A DNA stretch of 64,000 nt from Gammaproteobacteria bacterium (GTDB lineage: Bacteria; Pseudomonadota; Gammaproteobacteria; Pseudomonadales; Pseudohongiellaceae), in contig DUBM01000014.1 of NCBI GenBank assembly GCA_012960305.1, forward strand, positions 310,001-374,000. Direction: 5' to 3'. The notes beneath the pieces are model-generated. The model did not search any database. It saw only the letters and a program-made list of their open reading frames with translations, and was not told where the DNA came from. Below, piece after piece: positions 17,336 through 27,309 of the stretch. The translations under genes were made by a program, and so were the position numbers. Every line of letters starts with the position of its first letter. Positions within the stretch are counted from its first letter, which is position 1.

Positions 17336-19873
17336 ATGACCGGCACAGCTTCCATCCCTAGAAAAAACAACAACCTTAAATCCAGGCTGCAGCGGATGCA
17401 GTTTGCGGGCGGAATTTGCAAAGTCAGCTTAGCTTTCGTTGCTATTATTTGCGTTCTGACTTTAATACTTCCTTCTCAGCTGAATTTAATTTCAGCCCAA
17501 GAAAGTCCTGAAGCCAGCGGCGAATTGCTTCAAGCCACTCTTAATCAATATTGTATTGCCTGTCACAATGACGCTCTCAGCCAGGCAAACTTGTCATTCC
17601 AGAACATAGACATAACACAAGTTGGCGAGCATGGATCTGTTCCCGAAAGAATTCTTGCGCAGTTGCGAACTCGGCGAATGCCGCCAGTAGAAATGCCACG
17701 ACCTAGCGAAGCGGTTTACAACGCAGCGGTATCTTGGTTGGAACAAAAGATCGACAATCATGCAGCAGAAAACCTGAATCCAGGCCGCACTGAAGCCTTC
17801 CATAGACTTAACCGTGCTGAATATACCAATGCTGTTCGTGACCTTTTAGCCTTAGATGTTGATGCAGAGGCGCTGCTGCCTGCAGACAATATCGATCAGA
17901 ATGGCTTCGACAATATGGCCGATGTTTTAACTATCTCGCCAGCGCTAATGGAACGTTATCTTTCCGCGGCAAGAAAAACAGCAAGACTAGCTGTAGGCGC
18001 GGCACCTCTCGGCCCTCTTTCTGATACCTATGAAGTTCCAATCTTACTCAATCAAAATGATCGTATGGGTGACGACCTTCCCTTTGGATCAAGAGGTGGT
18101 ATAGGCATACAGCACTACTTTCCGGTGGCTGGAGAATACGACTTATCCATTCGGCTCCATCGTAACTACGTAAATTATATTCGGGGCATGGGCTCAGCCC
18201 ACGAGTTGGAAGTTCGATTCGACGGGGTTCTAATACAAACTTTTACCATCGGCGGAGAAGAGCCGGACGTTCTCCAAGCTCCGGCCAGCTATGGTGGGAA
18301 TCAATTCGGCGACCGCGAGTGGGAAGAATACATGCTCTTCGCTGATTCCAATTTACGCTTCCGCTTCGATGCCGCCCCAGGGCCCCATATTTTAGGAGTC
18401 TCCTTTGTTCGAAAGTTCACAGAACCAGAAGGCGTAGTACAACCACCACAATCTGTATTCGCCGCGGCAGTAAATGAGATGCGCGATGGCGATGCGGCCA
18501 TTGAGGAAGTTCAGATTACTGGACCCTACGAAGCCGCAGGCCCTGGAGATACACCAGCTCGACGTGCCGTATTTAGTTGCCAGCCACAACGCGGCGACGC
18601 AGCGAGTGAGGCGGCCTGCGCCAGTGAGATTCTTTCATCTCTGGCCAGACAAGCATATCGCCGACCGATTACAAATAGTGACCTAGAAGTATTAATGGAT
18701 TTCTATCGCGCCGGTCGCGCAGATGGAAGCCAGTCATTCGATGCTGGTATTCAACTTGCGCTAGAGCGATTGTTAATTTCACCAGATTTTCTATTTCGCA
18801 TTGAGCGCGACCCCTTAAACATCGCTGCTGATACAAATTATTCTTTGAGTGATCTGGAGCTGGCGTCACGACTTTCATTCTTTTTGTGGAGCAGTATCCC
18901 CGACGACGAATTATTAGCAGCAGCGGAAAATGGTTCTATTCAAAATCCTGCTGTGCTGGAACAACATACCCGGCGGATGTTAGCAGACTCACGTTCAAAT
19001 GCTCTGGTGAAAAACTTCGCTGCGCAGTGGCTATACTTACGAAACCTACCCTCGCTCGTTCCCGATGCTGTTGAGTTTCCTGAATTCGATGAAAATCTGC
19101 GAGACGCTTTTCGCCAGGAGAGTGAGCTGTTCTTTAAAAGCTTGATCCGCGAAGATCGCAGCTTATTGGATTTGATTGGGGCGGACTATACCTACGTAAA
19201 TGAACGACTAGCGAGACATTATGGTCTCCAGGAGGTTTATGGTAGCCACTTCCGTCGGGTAAAATTACCGGATGATGTTGCGGAACAACGAGGCGGAATC
19301 TTGGGTCAAGGTAGCCTGCTGACTGCAACTTCCTATGCTAATCGGACTTCGCCTGTTCTGCGCGGCAAGTGGATACTAACTAATATTCTAGGTACACCGC
19401 CGCCGCCGCCGCCGCCCGACGTGCCAGATTTGCCAGAAACTGGTGCTGACGGACAACCCGCAACCATTCGTGATCGCATGTTGCAGCATCGTGAAGACCC
19501 CAATTGCTCTGTCTGTCATGCCCCAATGGATCCCTTGGGCCTGGCACTAGAAAACTATGATGCTATTGGTCGTTGGCGCCTTACCGGCGAAGCCGGATTA
19601 GCAATCGATGCCTCAGGGCAATTGCCCAGCGGACAGGCATTCTATGGGCTGGGGGGATTGCGCTCCTTATTACTTTCCCGTGGAGAAGAATTTGCCGGAA
19701 CTGTCACTGAAAAATTACTGGGATACGCCATAGGGCGCGGTCCCCAGCATTTCGATAAACCGACTGTTCGGTCAATTACTCGGGCCGCAGAGGTGGACAA
19801 TTACGGTTGGTCGTCTATTATCGTAGGTATTGTACAAAGTGCCCCATTCCGTATGCGGAGGTCAGGATCATGA
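17336..19873 (+). CDS. DUF1592 family protein with two haem-c motifs (DUF1587/1592/1588/1585)
   Basis: An 845-residue exported protein. An N-terminal hydrophobic segment (about 28-55) is followed by a haem motif CIACH (C73, C76, H77). Next come the DUF1587-type region (FHRLNRAEYTNAVRDLL) and DUF1592/DUF1595 signatures (LASRLSFFLWSSIPDDELL). A run of seven prolines encoded by GCC repeats precedes the DUF1588/1585 part, where CSVCH (C724, C727, H728) and MDPLGLALENYDAIG match the family. It looks like a cytochrome-type secreted protein first described from planctomycetes. Its ATGA overlap with the next gene shows tight coupling to the DUF1552 partner. Function is unknown. Confidence 0.9.
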   Translation: MTGTASIPRKNNNLKSRLQRMQFAGGICKVSLAFVAIICVLTLILPSQLNLISAQESPEASGELLQATLNQYCIACHNDALSQANLSFQNIDITQVGEHGSVPERILAQLRTRRMPPVEMPRPSEAVYNAAVSWLEQKIDNHAAENLNPGRTEAFHRLNRAEYTNAVRDLLALDVDAEALLPADNIDQNGFDNMADVLTISPALMERYLSAARKTARLAVGAAPLGPLSDTYEVPILLNQNDRMGDDLPFGSRGGIGIQHYFPVAGEYDLSIRLHRNYVNYIRGMGSAHELEVRFDGVLIQTFTIGGEEPDVLQAPASYGGNQFGDREWEEYMLFADSNLRFRFDAAPGPHILGVSFVRKFTEPEGVVQPPQSVFAAAVNEMRDGDAAIEEVQITGPYEAAGPGDTPARRAVFSCQPQRGDAASEAACASEILSSLARQAYRRPITNSDLEVLMDFYRAGRADGSQSFDAGIQLALERLLISPDFLFRIERDPLNIAADTNYSLSDLELASRLSFFLWSSIPDDELLAAAENGSIQNPAVLEQHTRRMLADSRSNALVKNFAAQWLYLRNLPSLVPDAVEFPEFDENLRDAFRQESELFFKSLIREDRSLLDLIGADYTYVNERLARHYGLQEVYGSHFRRVKLPDDVAEQRGGILGQGSLLTATSYANRTSPVLRGKWILTNILGTPPPPPPPDVPDLPETGADGQPATIRDRMLQHREDPNCSVCHAPMDPLGLALENYDAIGRWRLTGEAGLAIDASGQLPSGQAFYGLGGLRSLLLSRGEEFAGTVTEKLLGYAIGRGPQHFDKPTVRSITRAAEVDNYGWSSIIVGIVQSAPFRMRRSGS

Positions 19874-21180
19874 TCATCACCAAGAAAGCCATATCTCGCC
19901 GCGCTATGCTCCGAGGGACCGGTGCGGCCTTAGCATTGCCATTGCTGGATAGCATGGTTCCGGCGCTGGCCCAGGTTAAATCGAACAAACGCCTAGGGAT
20001 TGTGTATGTTCCCAACGGCATGCGCATGGATCATTGGACTCCCGGCACCGCAGGTAGCGGTTTCGAACTGCCATCAATATTGAAACCTATGGAGCCTTAC
20101 CGTAAGCAGATTAAGATTCTTTCTGGCCTTGTTGGTGCTGATGGTGAAGGACCTCACGCACGAGCTTCCACACGATATCTTACCGGTGTCGCCTCTAAAC
20201 GAGATGATGGCTCAAATTTACAGGCCAGTATTTCCATGGATCAAATCGCGGGCCGATTACTTGGTCGCGAAACTCAATTGGCTACTTTAGAGCTGGCAAT
20301 CGATGGTCGAGATTTCGCTGGTTCCTGTGATGAAGGATTTAGCTGCGCCTATACCAATACAATTTCTTGGGCCAATGAAACCACTCCCCTACCAATGGAG
20401 AACAATCCCCGAGCAGTCTTTGAACGACTCTTCGGTGATAGCGGCAGCACTGATCCTAAAGTTCGTCAGGCACGTCTCACCAAAGACGCGAGCTTGCTGG
20501 ATTCAGTAACGGAACGTGCTAGTGAGCTGTCACGGCAGATTGGCGCAGCGGACCAATCGAAATTGAATCAATATTTAGAAGCGGTTCGAGATGTTGAACG
20601 TCGTATCCAAATGGCAGAATCACAAAGCGATCGTGAGTTGCCGGTGGTGGATCAACCTGCAGGTATCCCAGACACATTTCGTGAGCATGCCAAACTTATG
20701 TTTGACATGATGGCATTAGCCTACGAAACGGACATGACTCGTGTTGCAACCTTTATGATGGGCAGAGAGATCACTGGCAGGACCTATGCAGAAATTGATG
20801 TTCCCGATGCTCATCACCCTATTTCTCACCACCAAAGAGATCCGATCAAACTCGAGAAATTGTTAAAGATCAATCAGTATCATATGACTTTTTTCGCTGA
20901 ATTCCTCGAGCGCCTGCGTTCAACACCAGACATCGATGGTTCACTTTTGGACAATTCGATGATTGTGTATGGTGCAGGAATGGCAGATAGCAATTCCCAT
21001 TACTCAAGAGATTTACCAGTCTTACTTGCTGGCGGTGCAGCGGGCAGCGCGGGGCAAGGTGGGCGGCATAGTCGTTACCCTGAAAATACGCCTTTGACCA
21101 ACTTGCATTTAACTTTGCTAGACGAGTTAGGTGTTGGTGTTGAGTCTTTAGGTGATTCCACCGGTAAGTTACCCATATAG
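19870..21180 (+). CDS. DUF1552 domain-containing protein, Tat-exported
   Basis: About 436 residues, started at ATG 19870, which overlaps the upstream stop (ATGA) and has GGAGGTCAGG before it. The N-terminus has a twin-arginine signal (ISRRAMLRGTGAALALPLLD). The mature part carries DUF1552 hallmarks: RLGIVYVPNGMRMDHWTP, then GPHARASTRYLTG and SISMDQIAGR, and late AGGAAGSAGQGGRHSRYP. DUF1552 relates to DUF1501 in the alkaline-phosphatase-like fold. It almost always sits after a DUF1592 gene, as here. The role is unknown. Confidence 0.9.
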   Translation: MIITKKAISRRAMLRGTGAALALPLLDSMVPALAQVKSNKRLGIVYVPNGMRMDHWTPGTAGSGFELPSILKPMEPYRKQIKILSGLVGADGEGPHARASTRYLTGVASKRDDGSNLQASISMDQIAGRLLGRETQLATLELAIDGRDFAGSCDEGFSCAYTNTISWANETTPLPMENNPRAVFERLFGDSGSTDPKVRQARLTKDASLLDSVTERASELSRQIGAADQSKLNQYLEAVRDVERRIQMAESQSDRELPVVDQPAGIPDTFREHAKLMFDMMALAYETDMTRVATFMMGREITGRTYAEIDVPDAHHPISHHQRDPIKLEKLLKINQYHMTFFAEFLERLRSTPDIDGSLLDNSMIVYGAGMADSNSHYSRDLPVLLAGGAAGSAGQGGRHSRYPENTPLTNLHLTLLDELGVGVESLGDSTGKLPI

Positions 21181-22272
21181 ATGGCAGCTAACTCAGTAGC
21201 TACCGCGGCCACCCAAACAAGCGCTCCTGCTGGAACCGAATTAACTGATCCGTTTACCGAGATGGTGCGGCAGGCCAGCACCTTCATTTTCGATATTGTC
21301 GCCGCCAACACTCCGTTCGACTTGCGCTGGGATAGACTTCTCATCACGCTTTTCCTAGCCTGCTGTCTTTTTCTATTTTATCGCGGCCGCGGTGGCAGAG
21401 GTGCCGATGGTCGAGAGCGAGAAAATAAGGGGCTATTGGCGTACCTGTTACCCAAGGACATCTATACCCATGTGTCTGCAAAAGTCGATGTTGGTTTGTG
21501 GGTTCTCGAACGAATTTTGCGTCCGCTCTGGACAGTGTCTTTATTTGCTACTGTTGGGCCATTCACTGCGCAGATAACAATCGATGTTTTCCTAAGTCTC
21601 TTCGATGCCAGCCCGGCGTTGGAAATAAATTATGCTTGGATGTTGCTTTACAGTCTTTTCAGCTTGCTGTGTTACGACTTTGTTTTCTACGTGATTCATT
21701 ACACTATGCACAAAGTTCCTGCACTTTGGGCTATTCACAAAATCCACCATTCTGCTGAGGTTCTCACGCCTCTAACTCGCGGCAGAGAACATTTTATTGC
21801 TGGTCCAATTTGGGCGGCGGGTTCGGCAATGTCCTATGGTTTTGCTGCTGGCGTATTCACTTACTTTTTCGATGGCAGCATCGTCGTTGCGACACTTTTT
21901 AATGTCAGCTTTTTCTCTTTTATTCTGGGATTGAATGGCGCCTTCCGTCACTACCATATTCAATTTCACTATCCCCATTGGCTGGCGAAATGGATTCAAA
22001 GCCCGGCAATGCACCACACTCATCACAGCTATCTACCACAACATTGGGACACCAATATGGCCGCAGTTACCAGTATCTACGATCGCCTATTTGGCACCTT
22101 GTATATTCCCGAGAAAAACGAATTCACACCTTGGGGTATAGGACCAAACACACAACACGAGTACCGCTCGTTTTGGCAGAATGTTATCGGTCCGTTCAAA
22201 GACTGGCACAAAATGATACGGGGCGGTAGCTCGCCACAGAATGGGGCCGCGGCACAATCGGGAAACAGCTAG
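21181..22272 (+). CDS. Fatty acid hydroxylase / sterol desaturase family membrane protein
   Basis: A 363-residue membrane protein beginning immediately after the DUF1552 stop. Several hydrophobic segments are seen (about 40-60, 110-135, 150-175, 210-240). Di-iron histidine clusters are present: HYTMHKVPALWAIHKIHH, FRHYHIQFHYP and HHTHHSYLPQHWDTN. These match the integral-membrane hydroxylase/desaturase superfamily that oxidises fatty acyl chains or sterols. It probably belongs to the DUF1592/DUF1552 transcript; whether it modifies a lipid substrate of that system is open. No clear ribosome site is seen, so translational coupling is likely. Confidence 0.87.
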   Translation: MAANSVATAATQTSAPAGTELTDPFTEMVRQASTFIFDIVAANTPFDLRWDRLLITLFLACCLFLFYRGRGGRGADGRERENKGLLAYLLPKDIYTHVSAKVDVGLWVLERILRPLWTVSLFATVGPFTAQITIDVFLSLFDASPALEINYAWMLLYSLFSLLCYDFVFYVIHYTMHKVPALWAIHKIHHSAEVLTPLTRGREHFIAGPIWAAGSAMSYGFAAGVFTYFFDGSIVVATLFNVSFFSFILGLNGAFRHYHIQFHYPHWLAKWIQSPAMHHTHHSYLPQHWDTNMAAVTSIYDRLFGTLYIPEKNEFTPWGIGPNTQHEYRSFWQNVIGPFKDWHKMIRGGSSPQNGAAAQSGNS

Positions 22273-22292
22273 CGCGAATTCAGGTTCAGCAA

Positions 22293-22655
22293 TTACTGTC
22301 TAGTTCCTGAAACATCAAAAGCACCAAAATCACTTTCGAATGCACCAGTCAATGTGTCACCTGCTACGATTCCTGAGAAACTGAGGCTCAGAGCCTGGCC
22401 ACCGGCATCAATATCAACATTGAAAGAAATAGTGTTACCGTCCATCATCACACCTTCGATTGCCTGATCACCTAAATCGCTACCCATAACCCCTGTGCCA
22501 TCACCGGGGAAAGTCCAAACACCTGATTGATCTCCAACAGGGGTGCTTATGTCCACAGCCCATGAGCCTATTCCTAGGCTAGAAGGCGCGCTGGCACAGG
22601 CTATCAATAGGCCAAACACTGCGATGACGAAAATATTTTTCATTAATTTATTCAA
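22293..22655 (-). CDS. Small predicted lipoprotein
   Basis: A 120-residue protein with signal peptide IFVIAVFGLLIAC, whose lipobox LIAC gives a lipidated Cys. The mature part is Gly/Asp-rich beta-type sequence (SWAVDISTPVGDQSGVWTFP, FSGIVAGDTLTGAFE), like small outer-membrane lipoproteins. The start is a TTG at 22655: AGGAG lies six bases upstream of it, but 18 bases from the next ATG. No known function; single gene between oppositely placed neighbours. Confidence 0.7.
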   Translation of the reverse strand: MNKLMKNIFVIAVFGLLIACASAPSSLGIGSWAVDISTPVGDQSGVWTFPGDGTGVMGSDLGDQAIEGVMMDGNTISFNVDIDAGGQALSLSFSGIVAGDTLTGAFESDFGAFDVSGTRQ

Positions 22656-22889
22656 TTATTACTCCTAGTTTTACTTACCAACATGCATGAAACATGCAGA
22701 TGCTCATGATGACAACCAGTTTAAGACGAGCTGAGCTGATTCATCGATTGAATGCTACAGCTATTCGTGGTTGCGTAGGATTATTCTCAGATGACTAGGT
22801 GTTCATGGCCGCGCAAGCGAACGTAACACCTGTTTAGGTCATTCTCTGATTCCCAGATAACTGATAATTGAGTACTGGTTGATTGAAAG

Positions 22890-25241
22890 TTAATTCGGAA
22901 GCCGAAAAGCAAAAACGTAGCCCCCCAGAGGATCTTCCTCTTCCACTGACAGTGGTTCATAACCAGATCCCCGTGTTGAATTAAATACCGGCACTGTAAC
23001 AATGACTGTTTGATTTCCTGCTGGAGACAAATAACTCATGGGTGTACCTTGTGCTGTATAAGGAATCGGCTGGCTCCAAAGTTCTTTACCATCATGGATG
23101 CTCGATGCTCGCACAGTGTTATCAAAAGCCCCGGCACTAAATATCAACCCCCCTGCCGTTGTTACTGTTCCCCCGGTTTGTGGGGTACCCACTATTAGAG
23201 GCAAACGAGTTGGAATATCTAAGGGGCCAGTGTGTTTCGCTGTGCCAATCGGTCGCTGCCATAAAAGTTCTTTAGTTTCTAGATCAACCGCACCCAAAAT
23301 TCCGTAGGGCGGTTGCTGACAAGGAACATGAAGCGGCGAGAGAAATCGATTCGACGTATGGGAATAAGGCGTGCCCAATTGGCTGCCAGTCACTCCTTCG
23401 GGCAACTCATCTCGAGGAATTAGAGTAAGTTGGTTTGCCATAAATAAGGGATTCACCACCATAATATTGTTCACTTCATCGACGCTTATACTGCCCCAAT
23501 TAAAACCACCTGTGGCTCCAGGATTATGCAAAATAGTATCGGTGCCCGGCACAGTGAAATGTCCATCGTAACGCATCTTTTTGTATTCGATGCGGCACCA
23601 CATTTGATCGAGAGGAGTAATACCCCACATGGATTTTTCGCTCACTTCAGAACGAAAGATAGGCAAGTCCATCGTGAAAGGCTGAGTAGCGGCAACATAG
23701 TCTTCCGGAACACTACCATTCTGCGGAACTGGTAATTCTTGAATATCAAATACTGGCTCTCCTGTTACCCTGTTTAAAACAAACACCTCACCGCGTTTAG
23801 TGGCCTGCAACACCACCGGAATCTTTTCACCATTTTCTCCGGGTAAATCCAGCAGCGTTGGTTGAGAAGGCACATCGTAGTCCCAAAGATCGTGATGAAC
23901 TGTTTGAAATGACCAACGAACCGCTCCTGTCTCACCCTCAATAGCAACAACAGAGCTGGCATATTGATCACTAGCCTCCATACGAAGCCCACCAAAGTAG
24001 TCTGGAGTTTCATTACCTGTTGGCGCATAAATGAGACCGAGATCTTCATCAACACTAAACATGCTCCATACATTTGGAGTGCCGCGAGTATACACTTCGC
24101 CTCGCAGTGGCTCCTCATGATTCCCAGGTCGTCCCATATCCCATGCCCAGACGAAATTCCCGGTGATAGCATTAAAAGCGCGAACGACCCCAGAAGGTGG
24201 ACCAACCGACCGGTTATCTATGACCCAGCCACCAACAACAATATTGCCTCTAACAATTCCTGGTGGTGATGTTTGGAAATTGGAAATTAGCGGATCGTTC
24301 CCCATACCAATTGTTAGGTTTATCTCGCCTTGTTCACCAAACTGTGCACAGCGCGCTCCAGTAATAGCATCTACTGCAATGAGCCGAGCATCTGTTGTAT
24401 TGGTTAATATTCGTTGCTGACATTCGCCCTGATATTCCTCTGGCGCTTGGTAATAGGAAACGCCACGGCAACCTGTGGTGAAATATCGAGACGATGATAA
24501 GTGAGCCGGATCGACAAGTGGATCAAACTGCCAACGTAAGTCTCCGCTCTGAGCATCCAAAGCCACGATAAGATTTCCACCGGTACACATATAAAGCAGT
24601 TCACCTATTTGCAAGGGAGTGGCTTTGAAGGCGCCCCCAGCTCCGGTTCGATAGGTCCAAGCCAGCTCTAGGCCAGCAACGTTGTTGGTATTAATCTGGT
24701 CTAATGGCGAGTATCGAGTACCAGCCAGCGTATTGCCATAGCTGGGCCAATCAGTCGCTGTATTGGCAATATTGTCGCCGCTACGCGGAGATAAAGGTTT
24801 AACTTCGTAACCAGTCCCATCTACGAATACAAAGACTGCGATCAATACTATCCCGATGGGTGCATATCTTGCGATCTGCGATTCAAATAAAGGTGGTGGA
24901 TTTCCTCGGTACAGTGATTTTCTCTGCCAGGGTGTTAGAAACCAAATGCCAAGTGCAGCAAAAGGTAGAATTCTTGGGGCGAGTGCCCACAGCTGAGTTC
25001 CAGATTCATAGAATGACCACAAACAAGTAACAACTAAAAACCCGCCGTAGAGCAAAGAGGCTGACGGATCTCGTTGCCACAACCGCAGTGCGCAAAAAGC
25101 CAATACCATCCCTGCCAATAGATAGTAGGCAGAGCCACCGAGAATAATTAGCTGCAAACCACCCAATAAAAGAGGCGTGGCAACTAGGGCTATTAAGACT
25201 GGAAAAATCCGGGGTGGTGAAATCTCATTGGTAGTGGACAT
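22890..25241 (-). CDS. Membrane-bound PQQ-dependent dehydrogenase (glucose/quinate/shikimate family)
   Basis: A 783-residue quinoprotein. The first 140 or so residues hold about five membrane helices, as in E. coli glucose dehydrogenase, which passes electrons directly to ubiquinone. The periplasmic propeller domain begins DWPSYGNTLAGTRYSPLDQI, with propeller motifs such as GGNLIVALDAQSGDLRWQFD. The active-site region reads FQTVHHDLWDYDVPSQP, very close to the glucose dehydrogenase family. It ends GGYVFAFRLPN. The sugar or polyol substrate cannot be fixed. It needs PQQ, whose synthesis genes are not in the window. Confidence 0.92.
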   Translation of the reverse strand: MSTTNEISPPRIFPVLIALVATPLLLGGLQLIILGGSAYYLLAGMVLAFCALRLWQRDPSASLLYGGFLVVTCLWSFYESGTQLWALAPRILPFAALGIWFLTPWQRKSLYRGNPPPLFESQIARYAPIGIVLIAVFVFVDGTGYEVKPLSPRSGDNIANTATDWPSYGNTLAGTRYSPLDQINTNNVAGLELAWTYRTGAGGAFKATPLQIGELLYMCTGGNLIVALDAQSGDLRWQFDPLVDPAHLSSSRYFTTGCRGVSYYQAPEEYQGECQQRILTNTTDARLIAVDAITGARCAQFGEQGEINLTIGMGNDPLISNFQTSPPGIVRGNIVVGGWVIDNRSVGPPSGVVRAFNAITGNFVWAWDMGRPGNHEEPLRGEVYTRGTPNVWSMFSVDEDLGLIYAPTGNETPDYFGGLRMEASDQYASSVVAIEGETGAVRWSFQTVHHDLWDYDVPSQPTLLDLPGENGEKIPVVLQATKRGEVFVLNRVTGEPVFDIQELPVPQNGSVPEDYVAATQPFTMDLPIFRSEVSEKSMWGITPLDQMWCRIEYKKMRYDGHFTVPGTDTILHNPGATGGFNWGSISVDEVNNIMVVNPLFMANQLTLIPRDELPEGVTGSQLGTPYSHTSNRFLSPLHVPCQQPPYGILGAVDLETKELLWQRPIGTAKHTGPLDIPTRLPLIVGTPQTGGTVTTAGGLIFSAGAFDNTVRASSIHDGKELWSQPIPYTAQGTPMSYLSPAGNQTVIVTVPVFNSTRGSGYEPLSVEEEDPLGGYVFAFRLPN

Positions 25242-25417
25242 GGCTTCAACTGGTCCTTTTGCTGAAAATTGTGTGACGCTTAATGAATTGTTAGCGATTT
25301 TAAACTGACTATATCGCAGAATTCTGCGGGTATCTATTGAGACGGATATGAAGAATTTCTAATTTATTTTCAGATATTTTTTACTAACGCCCCATATTCT
25401 CCCTATACTCAACAGCC

Positions 25418-27226
25418 ATGGAAAATGATTCAAGTAGTCCCCGCCACATTCTGCAGTCTGTATTCGGTTTTTCTGACTTCCGTGCACCACAAAATGAAAT
25501 TATCGATACCATAATCGAGGGTGGTGATGCGCTGGTATTAATGCCCACTGGCGGGGGAAAATCTCTTTGCTATCAGATCCCTGCCATAATTAGAGAGGGC
25601 TGTGGTGTTGTCATTTCACCCTTGATTGCACTCATGCAGGACCAGGTTAGCGCCATGCAGTTGTTAGGAGTAAAAGTAGCATTTCTTAATTCAACACTAG
25701 ACCCTAGGACTGCACAAGAAATTGCAAAAGCATTGCAAAACGATGAGCTAGACCTGCTGTATATAGCACCGGAACGACTCAATCAGGAAAGAACTCTTCA
25801 GCTTTTAAGCCAATCCAAAATCGCCCTCTTTGCCATTGATGAAGCACATTGTGTTTCCCAGTGGGGGCATGATTTTCGCACAGACTATTTGAAGCTAAGC
25901 ATGCTGCATGAATTATTTCCGCAAATCCCACGCATTGCTTTAACAGCTACTGCAGATGCTCGAACTAAGGAGGAAATTCTTTTTCGATTACAACTACAAG
26001 ATGCGAGGCAATTTATTGCCGGCTTCGATCGACCTAACATTCGATATCGGATAACGTTGAAACAAAATGCAAAAACGCAGCTCCTGAAATTTCTTAAGCT
26101 TGACCACCCCAGTGATGCCGGGATCATTTACTGTTTATCGCGCAAGAAAACCGAAGACATTGCAGATTGGCTACGAGGCCAGGGGTTCAATGCACTGCCC
26201 TATCATGCTGGCTTATCCAGTCAGACCAGATCCAATCATCAGGCTCGGTTTCTAAGAGAGGAAGGTCTAATCATTGTCGCTACGATTGCTTTCGGTATGG
26301 GCATCGATAAACCGGACGTGCGATTTGTCGCTCATTTAGATTTACCCAAAACTATAGAATCTTACTATCAAGAGACAGGTCGGGCTGGCCGTGACGGCCA
26401 GCCAGCCAACGCGTGGATGATTTACGGATTACAAGATGTCATCAAACTTCGCCAGATGATGGAAGACTCAGATGGTAGCGAAGAGCATAAGCGTGCCGAG
26501 CAACATCGCCTCAATGCCATGCTCGGATTATGCGAGATAACCAGTTGCCGACGACAAACACTGCTATCCTATTTTGGTGAAGACTTAGAACAGCCCTGCG
26601 GAAATTGCGACAGCTGTTTGGAGCCCGTTGAAACTTGGGACGGAACTGAAGCAGCGCGTATGGCTTTGAGTGCTGCCTATCGAACTGAGCAGCGCTTTGG
26701 AGTAAACCATTTAATCGATGTCCTACGAGAATCTAATAGCGATAAAATTTTTCAATTTGGTCATCAGAAACTACCTTCCTATGGCATAGGGAAGGGAATC
26801 GATAGCAATCAATGGCGCTCAGTATTTCGACAATTAGTGGCACGGGGCTACATGAGTGTCGATCTCGAGCGTTACGGAGCTTTGCGTCTCGAAGAGAAAT
26901 GTCGTCCTCTATTACGCGGGGAAGCATCTATTCAACTTCGGCGGGACATCAAACAAAAAACCGTCAGGCGACAAACTAAAACCCCTCTGGCTTCGGAAAT
27001 TGATGTGGCGCTATGGGAAGCACTACGCGAATGTCGCCGACTGTTTGCAGAAGAGCTGGGAGTGCCACCCTATGTAATCTTCCATGATAGTAGTTTGCAG
27101 GAAATGTGCATCATGTTGCCTCGAGACATCCAGGAATTTGGGCTTATTAACGGTGTCGGCGAGCGTAAGATGGAAAAATACGGACCTGCCTTCATGCATA
27201 TAATTGCAGAACATTTAGCGGCATAG
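25418..27226 (+). CDS. recQ: ATP-dependent DNA helicase RecQ
   Basis: A 602-residue helicase of normal RecQ length. Motifs in order: [15 protein letters not shown] (motif 0), [13 protein letters not shown] (Walker A), [14 protein letters not shown] (Walker B plus aromatic loop), ALTATAD (III), the second RecA domain with YHAGLSS and [18 protein letters not shown], then [12 protein letters not shown] (VI). The zinc subdomain shows [12 protein letters not shown] then CGNCDSC, followed by a winged-helix region and a C-terminal HRDC domain. It unwinds DNA in recombination and repair. It is a monocistronic housekeeping gene, divergent from the PQQ dehydrogenase. Confidence 0.97.
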   Translation: MENDSSSPRHILQSVFGFSDFRAPQNEIIDTIIEGGDALVLMPTGGGKSLCYQIPAIIREGCGVVISPLIALMQDQVSAMQLLGVKVAFLNSTLDPRTAQEIAKALQNDELDLLYIAPERLNQERTLQLLSQSKIALFAIDEAHCVSQWGHDFRTDYLKLSMLHELFPQIPRIALTATADARTKEEILFRLQLQDARQFIAGFDRPNIRYRITLKQNAKTQLLKFLKLDHPSDAGIIYCLSRKKTEDIADWLRGQGFNALPYHAGLSSQTRSNHQARFLREEGLIIVATIAFGMGIDKPDVRFVAHLDLPKTIESYYQETGRAGRDGQPANAWMIYGLQDVIKLRQMMEDSDGSEEHKRAEQHRLNAMLGLCEITSCRRQTLLSYFGEDLEQPCGNCDSCLEPVETWDGTEAARMALSAAYRTEQRFGVNHLIDVLRESNSDKIFQFGHQKLPSYGIGKGIDSNQWRSVFRQLVARGYMSVDLERYGALRLEEKCRPLLRGEASIQLRRDIKQKTVRRQTKTPLASEIDVALWEALRECRRLFAEELGVPPYVIFHDSSLQEMCIMLPRDIQEFGLINGVGERKMEKYGPAFMHIIAEHLAA

Positions 27227-27309
27227 AAAAATTCCAAAACATCAGGTAGTGTGGTTAACCATTAGCCCTATAAAAAGAGCCCTAAAAACCAGCCTGTTGG
27301 AGCCTTACG

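Noticed and set aside
19370..19430. GCC-repeat run as a regulatory or unstable repeat
   Set aside because: It simply encodes a proline linker before the DUF1588 region; only a short run.
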